Below, in pieces: positions 1-6,504 of a DNA stretch of 7,090 nucleotides. This stretch comes from UMGS1387 sp045646465 (GTDB lineage Bacteria; Bacillota; Clostridia; Oscillospirales; CAG-382), in NCBI GenBank assembly GCA_045646465.1, contig JAZRKT010000086.1:1-7090 (forward strand), read 5' to 3'. Numbering within the stretch: the first letter of the stretch is position 1; each line of letters begins with the position of its first letter. A program made the translations under genes and the position numbers. Under the pieces are notes generated by a model. That model worked only from the letters and a program-made list of their open reading frames with translations. It was not told the DNA's origin and searched no databases.

Positions 1-1006
1 TGGCCTCCGACTTCTCGGTGTGGGTGATACAGTGAGGATTGTTGCAATAAACACCCTTGCGCTTTTCGCCGCTGATACGTCTGTCGTCAACGCCCTTTGT
101 GCCGAGAAGCATCAGAATAAGAGCCATTCTTATGTATCTGCCGTACATCGCCTGGTCAAAGTAATCTGCTCTCGGATCCTCATCAACATCTACATTGATC
201 TCTGTCACCCTGGGAAGGGGATGCATTATGGAAAGATCCTCTTTTGCCATAACAAGCTTTGATGCGGTAAGCTCGTAGGAGTCCTTAAGTCGCTCGTACT
301 GCTCTTTTGACTCAAATCTCTCTGCCTGAATTCTTGTCATATAGAGAATATCAAGCGAGGGGATTGCACTCTCCAGATTTTCGGTTTCAACATACTCGCA
401 TCCGCCGGTAAAGAGATGATCGTCCTTCACATAATCCGGGAGAGAAAGCTCCTCGGGAGAAATAAGAACAAAACGAACATTTTCATATCTGGACATCGCC
501 GCAATAAGCGAATGTACCGTTCTGCCATACTTAAGGTCGCCGCAGACACCAATCACAAGGTTGTCAAAGTGGCCCTTTTTCTTATAAATTGTAAGAAGGT
601 CGGTGAGAGTCTGTGTGGGATGGAAATGACCTCCGTCGCCCGCGTTGATAATCGGTACTGTTGCCACTCTCGATGCCACGATAGGTGCACCCTCTTTGGG
701 ATGGCGCATAGCAATTATATCAGAGTACGCGCTAACCATTCTTATGGTGTCGGACACAGTTTCTCCCTTGGTTACAGAAGAGGATCCCGCCTGGTCAAAG
801 CCGAGAACCTGTCCGCCAAGACTCATCATAGCCGATGTAAATGAAAGTCGTGTTCTTGTAGATGGCTCAAAAAAGAGCGAGCCGAGAATCTTTCCCTTAC
901 AGCTGTCGCTGTAAAGATTGGGATGCTCCATTATGTCCGAAGCGAGACGAACAAGGCCGTCAATTTCCTCCACGGAAAGATCAAGAATATTTACAAGATT
1001 TCTCAT
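1..1006 (-). CDS. pyrB: Aspartate carbamoyltransferase catalytic chain with C-terminal PyrI-like zinc motif, 3' end outside window
   Basis: Catalyses the first committed step, carbamoyl phosphate plus L-aspartate to N-carbamoyl-aspartate, in the cytosol. I translated 335 codons from ATG at 1006-1004; the reading frame is still open at the left edge. Carbamoyl-phosphate residues are visible in FFEPSTRTR (45-53), Ser76 and Lys80 of the 80s-type loop, Arg101 in MRHPKEGA, His129 and Gln132 in HPTQT. Aspartate-domain residues are Arg162 (DLKYGRT), Arg225 and Gln227 (TRIQAERF) and the HPLPRV loop (262-267). The catalytic chain normally ends near residue 302 (LILMLLG). Here it continues through a basic linker (GEKRKG) into CNNPHCITHTE, with Cys321 and Cys326 spaced C-x4-C as in the zinc domain of the regulatory chain PyrI. 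The start is supported by AAGGAG at 1015-1020. It is the last gene seen in the operon, 33 bases after pyrE. Identity is very secure; the fusion is read directly but its end is not visible. Confidence 0.97.
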   Translation of the reverse strand, partial: MRNLVNILDLSVEEIDGLVRLASDIMEHPNLYSDSCKGKILGSLFFEPSTRTRLSFTSAMMSLGGQVLGFDQAGSSSVTKGETVSDTIRMVSAYSDIIAMRHPKEGAPIVASRVATVPIINAGDGGHFHPTQTLTDLLTIYKKKGHFDNLVIGVCGDLKYGRTVHSLIAAMSRYENVRFVLISPEELSLPDYVKDDHLFTGGCEYVETENLESAIPSLDILYMTRIQAERFESKEQYERLKDSYELTASKLVMAKEDLSIMHPLPRVTEINVDVDEDPRADYFDQAMYGRYIRMALILMLLGTKGVDDRRISGEKRKGVYCNNPHCITHTEKSEA

Positions 1007-1039
1007 TTTTACAACTCCTTGCTAACAATAGTTTGCATT

Positions 1040-1693
1040 TTATGCCTTTGCGCCGTAAATTGTCAGGTAATTTTTAATTCTCTCAACGTTCTCGAGATTT
1101 TTCTCATCCTCGGAAAGATATTCGATAATGTCATAAACGTCAACTACTGAGTAAACGGGGAAACCAAACTCCTCGCCAACCTCTGCCATAGCGCTTTTCT
1201 CGCCCTTACCCTTTTCCTTACGGTCAACCATTACGAAGGTTGCAATAACCTTGGAATCAAGGCAGGAGAGAATCTCCATGCTCTCGCGAATAGCGGTGCC
1301 TGCGGTGATAACATCCTCAACAATAACGATCTCCTCACCCGCGGTGGGCTTGTATCCTACGAAAACGCCGCCCTCTCCGTGATCCTTTGCCTCCTTGCGG
1401 TTGAAGAAGAAGGGGAGATCAAGTCCCTGCTTGGAAAGTCCGATAGATGCTGCAACAGCAATGGAAATTCCCTTGTATGCAGGGCCGTAAAGCACAGCCT
1501 TTTTATTGCCAACCTTCTCAAGGTAAGCCTTTGCATAAAACTCGCCAAGGCGAGCGATCTGATCGCCTGTTTTAATTTCGCCGGCATTAATGAAATAGGG
1601 AATCTTTCTTCCGCTCTTTGCGGTGAAATCACCAAATTTAAGCACGCCTGCGCCCTCTAAAAACTGTATAAATTCTCTCTTATAGCTTTCCAT
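1040..1693 (-). CDS. pyrE: Orotate phosphoribosyltransferase
   Basis: Transfers the phosphoribosyl group of PRPP to orotate, giving OMP and pyrophosphate. The protein has 217 residues, a normal length for the bacterial family. The PRPP-binding motif VIVEDVITAGTA lies at 123-134. The flexible catalytic loop is RKEAKDHGEGG with Arg99, Lys100, Lys103 and His105, the residues known to matter in the enterobacterial enzyme. The N-terminal orotate-binding part shows FTAKSGRKIPYF (23-34). The start ATG at 1693-1691 shares one base with the TAA stop of the upstream membrane protein gene (TAATG) and has AAGGAGA at 1701-1707 at good spacing. OPRTase works as a dimer and supplies the substrate of PyrF, encoded two genes upstream. 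Nothing appears broken or unusual. Confidence 0.98.
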   Translation of the reverse strand: MESYKREFIQFLEGAGVLKFGDFTAKSGRKIPYFINAGEIKTGDQIARLGEFYAKAYLEKVGNKKAVLYGPAYKGISIAVAASIGLSKQGLDLPFFFNRKEAKDHGEGGVFVGYKPTAGEEIVIVEDVITAGTAIRESMEILSCLDSKVIATFVMVDRKEKGKGEKSAMAEVGEEFGFPVYSVVDVYDIIEYLSEDEKNLENVERIKNYLTIYGAKA

Positions 1694-1947
1694 TACTTAT
1701 TCTCCTTGTTTTCTTCGGTTTTATCAAAAAGTATATTCGCACAAAGCAGACTAACAAGACTGCCGAAAATGAACAGCACGCCAAGATTACCGATAAGATC
1801 GGTAACAAAGGGTTTGCCCGCCTCGGGATGCCAAATAAGACTAATTCCCTCGTCGGTAACAAAGTGGAAGAAGAAATAGTTGAAAACAAAAATCGCAGCG
1901 GCGATAATTCCCTGCCACATTGAAAGCTTGAGCAATCTTCTTCTCAT
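1693..1947 (-). CDS. Small two-helix membrane protein of unknown function inside the pyr operon
   Basis: I do not recognise this 84-residue protein. It begins with a basic patch (MRRRLLK), followed by a hydrophobic helix at about 13-30 (rich in Ile, Ala, Phe), a polar loop of about 20 residues (31-50, with Trp39, His40, Pro41) and a second hydrophobic helix at about 51-74. It ends in a charged tail, DKTEENKENK. The basic N-terminus and charged C-terminus suggest both ends are cytoplasmic with the loop outside. It is a genuine gene by context: ATG at 1947-1945 shares a base with the pyrF stop (TAATG), its own stop overlaps the pyrE start in the same way, and TAAGGAG lies at 1959-1965, slightly far at 11 bases. 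Co-expression with UMP synthesis is near certain; a role in transport, membrane anchoring of an enzyme or signalling would be guesswork. No signal-peptide cleavage site or lipobox is seen. Confidence 0.85.
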   Translation of the reverse strand: MRRRLLKLSMWQGIIAAAIFVFNYFFFHFVTDEGISLIWHPEAGKPFVTDLIGNLGVLFIFGSLVSLLCANILFDKTEENKENK

Positions 1948-2645
1948 TAGCCAATAAACTCCTTACAGCATCTTTCGTAAGCAGCAACAGGATCCTCTGC
2001 AGCGGTAATAGGTCTGCCCACAACAATGTAGTCTGAGCCGATCTTCTTTGCCTCAGCAGGAGTCATTACTCTCTTCTGATCGCCGATATCGCCGTCAGCA
2101 AAACGAACACCGGGTGTTACGGTTACAAAATCCTTTCCGCAAAGATCATGCACCTTTCCCGCCTCGAGAGGAGAGCAAACAACGCCGTCAAGGCCGGCTT
2201 CCTTTGCGCAGGACGCATAGTGCATAACAACCTTGTCAATAGGCTCTTTTATAAGAAGGTCGTTTTCCATTCTTTCCTGGTCTGTGCTTGTAAGCTGAGT
2301 TACTGCAATAAGAAGAGGACGTGTGCCGTCTTCTCTTGTCAGTCCTTCAAGAGCCGCTTCCATCATTGAAATTGTGCCGGCAGCGTGAAGGTTTGTCATA
2401 TCAACGTCAAGACGTGAAAGCACGTTCATTGACTTTTTAACGGTGTTGGGAATATCGTGAAGCTTAAGGTCAAGGAAAATCTTGTGACCTCTCTTCTTGA
2501 TTTCTCTTACGATTTCAGGTCCTTCTGCATAAAACAGCTCCATACCTACCTTAAGAAAAGGCTTTTCCTCCTTGAACAAATCAAGAAAATCAAACAGTGC
2601 CTTTTTGCTTGCAAAGTCACATGCGATAATTACGTCCTTACCCAT
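1947..2645 (-). CDS. pyrF: Orotidine 5'-phosphate decarboxylase
   Basis: Decarboxylates OMP to UMP, the last step of the pathway. The 232 residues match the usual length of the short bacterial (group I) enzymes. The signature DLKLHDIP at 59-66 provides the catalytic Asp59, Lys61 and Asp64 charge network. The N-terminal ACD (Asp10) and LKVG (Lys32) give the other ligand contacts. The phosphate-binding end shows TPGVR (177-181) and VVGRPIT (208-214) with Arg211. Start ATG at 2645-2643 overlaps the pyrD stop by one base (TGATG) and is preceded by an excellent site, AGGAGGAG at 2653-2660. This strong site suggests ribosomes can load independently as well as by coupling. No anomalies are seen. Confidence 0.98.
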   Translation of the reverse strand: MGKDVIIACDFASKKALFDFLDLFKEEKPFLKVGMELFYAEGPEIVREIKKRGHKIFLDLKLHDIPNTVKKSMNVLSRLDVDMTNLHAAGTISMMEAALEGLTREDGTRPLLIAVTQLTSTDQERMENDLLIKEPIDKVVMHYASCAKEAGLDGVVCSPLEAGKVHDLCGKDFVTVTPGVRFADGDIGDQKRVMTPAEAKKIGSDYIVVGRPITAAEDPVAAYERCCKEFIG

Positions 2646-3556
2646 CAGTGTGCTCCTCCTATTATTTCTTCAAGTGAATTTATTTTGTACTTTTCCATTA
2701 CTCCGGGCAGCTGCTCGATAATTTCCTTACAGCCGTAAGGATTTACAAGATTGTAAGCACCTACCTGTACGCCTGTCGCTCCTGCCAGCATCATTTCGAT
2801 TACGTCCTCTGCGCTTGAAACTCCTCCCATACCGATTATGGGAATTTTAACGGTATCGTACACCTGATATACACATCGAAGTGCCACGGGGAATATTGCA
2901 TCGCCCGAAAAGCCGCCCATTTTGTTGGCAATTATCGGCTTGCGGTTACGAAGGTTTATTCTCATACCGAAAAGCGTGTTGATGAGGCTGATACCGTCAG
3001 CTCCGCCTTCCTCTGCCGCCTTTGCAATGGATACGATGTCGGTAACATTGGGGGTGAGCTTTACGTATACAGGCTTTGTTGTAACAGCCTTGACAGCCTT
3101 TGTTACTTCCTTTGCCGCGTCCGCATCGGTACCGAAGTTTTTACCGCCCTTGTGAAGATTAGGACAGCTGATGTTTACTTCAAGTATTCCCACCTGCTCC
3201 TCTTTATCAAGCATAGAGGCAACCGTTACAAACTCGTCAACGGCAAAACCGCCTATGTTGGCAATAACCTTTTTATTAAAGCACTTTTTAAGCTTTGGAA
3301 GCTCCTGCTCAATTACTTTGTGTACACCCGGATTCTGAAGTCCGACGGAGTTTATCATACCGCCGGTGCATTCGGCAATTCTCGGTGTAGGATTTCCGAA
3401 GCGGGGCTCTAAGGTTGTGCCCTTAAAGGAAAATGAGCCAAGAATGTTTATGTCATAAAGCTCTGCATATTCATAGCCGTAGCCAAAGGTGCCGCTTGCA
3501 GGAATTACGGGGTTGTCAAGGACAAGTCCCGAAAGGTTTACTTTAGTGTTTACCAT
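2645..3556 (-). CDS. pyrD: Dihydroorotate dehydrogenase, catalytic subunit (class 1B)
   Basis: FMN-containing subunit that oxidises dihydroorotate to orotate; electrons leave through PyrK to NAD+. It has 303 residues from ATG at 3556-3554. The active-site stretch is EVNISCPN with catalytic Cys131, the residue that marks class 1 enzymes (class 2 uses Ser). Substrate and FMN contacts appear in SFKGTT (Lys45), NSVGLQNPG (69-77), VKLTPN (Lys166), GMGGV (242-246) and VGAY (265-268). The segment GGFSGDAIFP has Asp where, from memory, many homologues have Pro. A longer reading back to 3625 adds 23 residues lying inside pyrK and rich in Gln and Cys. I reject it because AAGGAGGAAA at 3561-3570 points to 3556 and MVNTKVNLSGLVLDNPV is the normal family start. 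It overlaps pyrK by 7 bases. The 1B assignment rests on the adjacent pyrK. Confidence 0.98.
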   Translation of the reverse strand: MVNTKVNLSGLVLDNPVIPASGTFGYGYEYAELYDINILGSFSFKGTTLEPRFGNPTPRIAECTGGMINSVGLQNPGVHKVIEQELPKLKKCFNKKVIANIGGFAVDEFVTVASMLDKEEQVGILEVNISCPNLHKGGKNFGTDADAAKEVTKAVKAVTTKPVYVKLTPNVTDIVSIAKAAEEGGADGISLINTLFGMRINLRNRKPIIANKMGGFSGDAIFPVALRCVYQVYDTVKIPIIGMGGVSSAEDVIEMMLAGATGVQVGAYNLVNPYGCKEIIEQLPGVMEKYKINSLEEIIGGAH

Positions 3557-4281
3557 ATTATTTCCTCCTTGACAAGCACAGGTCCGTCCTTGCAAATTCT
3601 CTTGCTGCCGTACTTTGTCTTGCACGAACAGCCCATACAGGCACCGAAGCCGCAGCCCATTCTTTCTTCAAAGCTGAACTGTCCGCTTGTTTTGCTCGCA
3701 TCGTATACAGCCTTTAGCATCGGCTCAGGACCGCAGGTGCAGATGTGGTCGTATTCAACCTCATCCAAGGCGTTTGTAACAAAGCCCCTGATACCTGCAC
3801 TTCCGTCAACGGTTGTTACAATCGTCTTAACGCCTAAAGCTTCAAACTCTTCTTTACAGAAAATTTCGCTTTCCTTGTTAAAGCCCATAATCATTGTAAC
3901 AGTCTTGCCTGCCTCTATTAGCTTTTTTGCAAGATAATACATAGGAGGTACACCAACGCCTCCTCCTATTAGAAGTACACTGTCGCCGCACCTTTCAAGG
4001 TCAAAGCCGTTGCCGAGGCCTGTGAGTATATCAAGCTTTTCGCCCACAGCTAACTGTGACATTTTCTCAGTACCCTGTCCCACAACCTTGTAGATTATGG
4101 TAACCGCGGTTTCATTACAGTCGTAAACCGAAATAGGCCTGCGAAGATAAAAACCTGAAAGCTTTATATTTATAAACTGACCCGGTGCCGTTATGTTGCT
4201 TGTGTCGCCCTCTAAAACCATTCTGTATACATCGGGTGCGATACAAACATTTTCTTTTATTTCAAAAAAACTCTGCTTCAT
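3550..4281 (-). CDS. pyrK: Dihydroorotate dehydrogenase electron transfer subunit (FAD, [2Fe-2S])
   Basis: Partner of PyrD: moves electrons from FMN through a [2Fe-2S] cluster and FAD to NAD+. It has 243 residues from ATG at 4281-4279. The ferredoxin-reductase-like FAD motif is RRPISVYD (47-54), followed by the flavin-region GQGTEK (68-73). The NAD-binding part has LLIGGGVGVPP (103-113) and CGPEPML (183-189). The C-terminal cluster ligands are Cys210, Cys215, Cys218 and Cys230 (C-x4-C-x2-C-x11-C), with one extra Cys220. The earlier in-frame ATG at 4308 would lie within pyrC and adds nine non-conserved residues. The chosen start sits in a TAATG overlap with the pyrC stop and has GAGGGAG at 4289-4295. 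Presence of PyrK indicates that dihydroorotate oxidation is NAD-linked and cytosolic, as expected in an anaerobe. Confidence 0.97.
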   Translation of the reverse strand: MKQSFFEIKENVCIAPDVYRMVLEGDTSNITAPGQFINIKLSGFYLRRPISVYDCNETAVTIIYKVVGQGTEKMSQLAVGEKLDILTGLGNGFDLERCGDSVLLIGGGVGVPPMYYLAKKLIEAGKTVTMIMGFNKESEIFCKEEFEALGVKTIVTTVDGSAGIRGFVTNALDEVEYDHICTCGPEPMLKAVYDASKTSGQFSFEERMGCGFGACMGCSCKTKYGSKRICKDGPVLVKEEIIW

Positions 4282-5555
4282 TACCTGTCTCCCTCTGCTT
4301 TGTAGCAAACCTTACCGTCATACATTGTAAACAGGCACTTACCGTAAAGCTCTTTTCCCTCAAAGGGTGTAAACTTGCCCTTTGACAGCAATTGCTCGCC
4401 CTTTACCTTGTACTTTTCGCCCACATCAAAAACCGTAAGGTCGGCTTTTTTACCCACTTCAATTTCATTGCCAAGACCAAAGCGTTTCTTTGCGTTGCCG
4501 TGCATTAGCTTAACAAGAGCTTCGGCACTTAAAACGCCTGTCTTTACAAAATAGGTGTACATAACGGCAAAGGAGGTTTCAATTCCAACAACACCCATAA
4601 GGCTCTTTTCAAGACCACGTGTTTTTTCTTCATCAGAATGAGGAGCGTGGTCGGTTGCAATCATATCAACCGTTCCGTCAAGCACGCCCTGCAAAAGTGC
4701 AAGCCTGTCCTTTTCGCTTCGTATGGGAGGATTCATCTTAAAGCGGGCATCCTCCTTTAAATCCATATCGTTGTAAACAAGATAGTGAGGAGCCGTTTCG
4801 CAGGATATGTCAACGCCGTCCTTTTTTGCACGTCTTATAATGTCAACGCTTTCCTTGGTGGAAATGTGGCAGACGTGGTATGTTACGCCCGTCTTTTTTA
4901 CAAGCTCAATATCCCTTGCAATCTGAGCCCACTCGCTTTGTGAGCAAATACCTCTGTGACCGCAAGCTTTAGCATATTCTCCGTCGTGGATATAACCACC
5001 GCAAAGCAGGTCGTTAACCTCGCAGTGTGCCGAAATAATTTTGCCAAGGCTCTTTGCCTTAGTCATAGCCTGAAGCATCATTTTCTCATTCTGTACGCCT
5101 CTGCCGTCGTCGGAAAAGCCGATAACATCCTTCGCAAGCCCCTCAAGGTCAGACAGTACCTCGCCCTTTTCGCCCACCGTTATTGCACCGAAGGGTACAA
5201 CCTCAATACATGCGTCCTTTTTTATAGCTTCAAGCTGTACTGCAAGATTTTCCACACTGTCTGGCACAGGATTAAGGTTCGGCATACTGCAAACGTGCGT
5301 TACTCCGCCGTGAGCACATGCACGTGTTCCCGTCTCAACCGTTTCCTTATACTCAAAGCCAGGTTGCCTTAGATGAACGTGAACGTCAATTAAGCCGGGC
5401 ATCACCCAAAGCTCCTTACCGTATATAAGCTCGGCATCAGGCGCGTTTATATCACAAACAGATATACTTGTCACGATGCCGTTTTCAATAAGGATATTTC
5501 TCTTTTTGAAAGCACCGTCTATGCAAACGGATGCATTTTTGCAAAGAAATTTCAT
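4281..5555 (-). CDS. pyrC: Dihydroorotase (type I, amidohydrolase family)
   Basis: Reversible cyclisation of N-carbamoyl-aspartate to dihydroorotate at a zinc centre. At 424 residues it has the length of the Gram-positive type I enzymes rather than the about 345 of the E. coli type II form. Metal ligands are visible: His59 and His61 in DVHVHLRQPG, Asp150 in FSDDGRG, His177 in SAHCE, His230 in CHIST and Asp302 in ATDHAPH. Substrate contacts include Arg63 of HLRQPG and Asn93 of SMPNLNP. The bridging carboxylate is Asp150 rather than a carboxylated Lys, as in the Bacillus type. It is the first gene of the operon. GGAGGAA at 5559-5565 sets the ATG at 5555-5553, and a strong promoter lies 32-60 bases upstream. 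The stop shares a base with the pyrK start. Confidence 0.98.
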   Translation of the reverse strand: MKFLCKNASVCIDGAFKKRNILIENGIVTSISVCDINAPDAELIYGKELWVMPGLIDVHVHLRQPGFEYKETVETGTRACAHGGVTHVCSMPNLNPVPDSVENLAVQLEAIKKDACIEVVPFGAITVGEKGEVLSDLEGLAKDVIGFSDDGRGVQNEKMMLQAMTKAKSLGKIISAHCEVNDLLCGGYIHDGEYAKACGHRGICSQSEWAQIARDIELVKKTGVTYHVCHISTKESVDIIRRAKKDGVDISCETAPHYLVYNDMDLKEDARFKMNPPIRSEKDRLALLQGVLDGTVDMIATDHAPHSDEEKTRGLEKSLMGVVGIETSFAVMYTYFVKTGVLSAEALVKLMHGNAKKRFGLGNEIEVGKKADLTVFDVGEKYKVKGEQLLSKGKFTPFEGKELYGKCLFTMYDGKVCYKAEGDR

Positions 5556-5586
5556 TGCTTCCTCCGATATTTTTACTTTTCGTAAC

Positions 5587-5615
5587 AGTATACCACATTT
5601 TTAAAAGGTTGTCAA
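5587..5615 (-). promoter_or_regulatory. Sigma-A-type promoter of the pyr operon
   Basis: On the minus strand, TTGACA (5615-5610) and TATACT (5592-5587) are separated by exactly 17 bases, almost the consensus. The transcription start is expected near 5580, at the A-run of GAAAAG. The leader to the pyrC ATG would be only about 25 bases and contain just the ribosome binding site. An odd palindrome GTTG-A-CAAC covers the -35 box (5608-5616), and AGGTT/AACCT arms flank it; either could be an operator, but this is inference. Confidence 0.88.
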
Positions 5616-5616
5616 C

Positions 5617-5667
5617 GGAGAAAACCTCTAAATTTCACTTTTGAATTTAAATTTCAAGAATTTCTCC
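5617..5667. repeat. AT-rich dyad just upstream of the pyr promoter
   Basis: The sequence GGAGAAA (5617-5623) is repeated inverted as TTTCTCC (5661-5667). Between them lie AAATTT tracts and the perfect palindrome AATTTAAATT (5644-5653). The dyad ends right beside the -35 box. It is not followed by a T-run, so it is a poor intrinsic terminator for the upstream gene. It may be a protein-binding region or simply AT-rich spacer. Low confidence in function. Confidence 0.35.
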
Positions 5668-5678
5668 CAAATTGCCGG

Positions 5679-6464
5679 CTACGATGAAATTTCCTCATTT
5701 TTAATTGGCTTTTCAAATAAATCCTCAAGGTCAATATCCCATTGCGAGCCGTAGAAATCTGACCTTAAAGACTTTCCTGTTGGCTCATCCTTTTTAACGG
5801 CATCAAGCACCCAGCCCCGCAAATCCTCAAAATGCTTTGCGCTTCTATGCTCAGGCTTTCTAACAAGATACCTTGAGAAGAACTCCATACACTTGGAAAA
5901 CCTTGTAAAGCCAAGCTCGCTTTTTAAGGCTTCGTACTCCTTCTCTGTCATTTTAATGTTCGCGTACTCTCCGTACATATGTACCGCCTCGGCGGAGCTT
6001 GCCGACTGTGTCGGCACATTTTCATTTACTTTCCTATTTGCATTGACACAGACTTGTGCATTTTCATATGCATTTTCATTAACATCTTCATTTTCATTGA
6101 CATTGACATTAACATTTTCATTTTCATTATCATTATCATATACATATACATTAGTTTCGGGTTTGGATACGGCTCGCTTGCTCTTTGCTGAACGTTTGGT
6201 TGATGCTTGCTTGCTGTTTGCCTGTTCTTTGCCTTTGTCACCTTCCCCTGCTTCGCTGTGTTTCTTTGTTTTGAGAGAATTGAGCCAGCGCTGATTATTG
6301 CAGTCAATCTGAGGCTTTACAAGGGTAAACATTGCACGTACTATTCCGTCCTCTTGCGGCTCTATGCCGTAAAGCCCGTATTCAAACACCATTTTTATGC
6401 ATTTTGAAAAATCCTCATCCGCCAAATGCTTGAATGATTCATAATAGCTTGAATATACTACCAT
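5679..6464 (-). CDS. Phage-type replication-like (DUF6291-like) protein with Asn-rich repeat linker; start uncertain
   Basis: 261 residues from the first ATG. The N-terminal part (about 1-66: YSSYYESFKHLADED, VFEYGLYGIEP, FTLVKPQID) resembles the small domain at the start of DUF6291-type and phage replisome-organiser-like proteins; this is recognition by memory, not by search. Residues 66-104 are a Lys/Ser/Ala-rich, presumably disordered stretch. Residues 105-150 alternate Asn with Val, Glu or Asp. The C-terminal part (about 171-226: MTEKEYEALKSELG, SKHFEDL-like, WVLDAVKKD) looks like a compact helical domain. The ATG at 6464-6462 has only a weak GAGAG before it, while a strong AAAGGAG lies 40 bases further up. 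The frame stays open there without an ATG, so the true start may be ATT at 6500-6498 or the gene may be damaged. It lies upstream of pyrC with a 123-base gap and no clear terminator. Function unproven; a solitary mobile-element remnant is likely. Confidence 0.8.
   Translation of the reverse strand: MVVYSSYYESFKHLADEDFSKCIKMVFEYGLYGIEPQEDGIVRAMFTLVKPQIDCNNQRWLNSLKTKKHSEAGEGDKGKEQANSKQASTKRSAKSKRAVSKPETNVYVYDNDNENENVNVNVNENEDVNENAYENAQVCVNANRKVNENVPTQSASSAEAVHMYGEYANIKMTEKEYEALKSELGFTRFSKCMEFFSRYLVRKPEHRSAKHFEDLRGWVLDAVKKDEPTGKSLRSDFYGSQWDIDLEDLFEKPIKNEEISS
6015..6152 (-). repeat. Hexanucleotide microsatellite (AAT-GNN) encoding an Asn-rich linker
   Basis: The coding strand repeats a six-base unit, AAT or GAT followed by GAA, GTT, GTC or similar, for about 138 bases with a few interruptions. 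It encodes residues 105-150, where Asn occurs at nearly every second position. Changes by whole units would keep the frame and alter only linker length. The shifted frame reads alternating Met because every unit contains AATG. Confidence 0.9.
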
Positions 6465-6504
6465 ACTCTCTCGTGTGATTCTTTCCTGTTGTATAACAAT
6501 ACAT

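Noticed and set aside
416..844. Plus-strand open frame of 142 codons opposite pyrB
   Set aside because: It lies wholly inside the pyrB coding region, which has all family motifs on the other strand; no ribosome binding site or recognisable protein.
1007..1039. Separate promoter or terminator between pyrE and pyrB
   Set aside because: The 33 bases hold only the pyrB ribosome binding site and a weak GCAT/ATGC hairpin at the pyrE end; no T-run or promoter boxes.
3557..3625. N-terminal extension of pyrD starting at 3625
   Set aside because: It would overlap pyrK by 76 bases and lacks family similarity; the strong AAGGAGGAAA points to the start at 3556.
4282..4308. N-terminal extension of pyrK starting at 4308
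   Set aside because: The TAATG junction with pyrC and GAGGGAG at 4289-4295 favour the ATG at 4281.
4956..5372. Plus-strand open frame of 138 codons opposite pyrC
   Set aside because: Antisense shadow of the dihydroorotase coding sequence; the product is low in recognisable features and high in Cys and His from reversed codons.
5556..5678. PyrR attenuator or riboswitch ahead of pyrC
   Set aside because: The promoter lies at 5587-5615, leaving about 25 bases of leader, and no antiterminator/terminator pair or T-run is seen.
6026..6307. Alternative minus-strand frame with alternating Met (MYMYMIMIMKMKM)
   Set aside because: It is the shifted reading of the AATG-containing microsatellite and does not use the conserved domains on either side.
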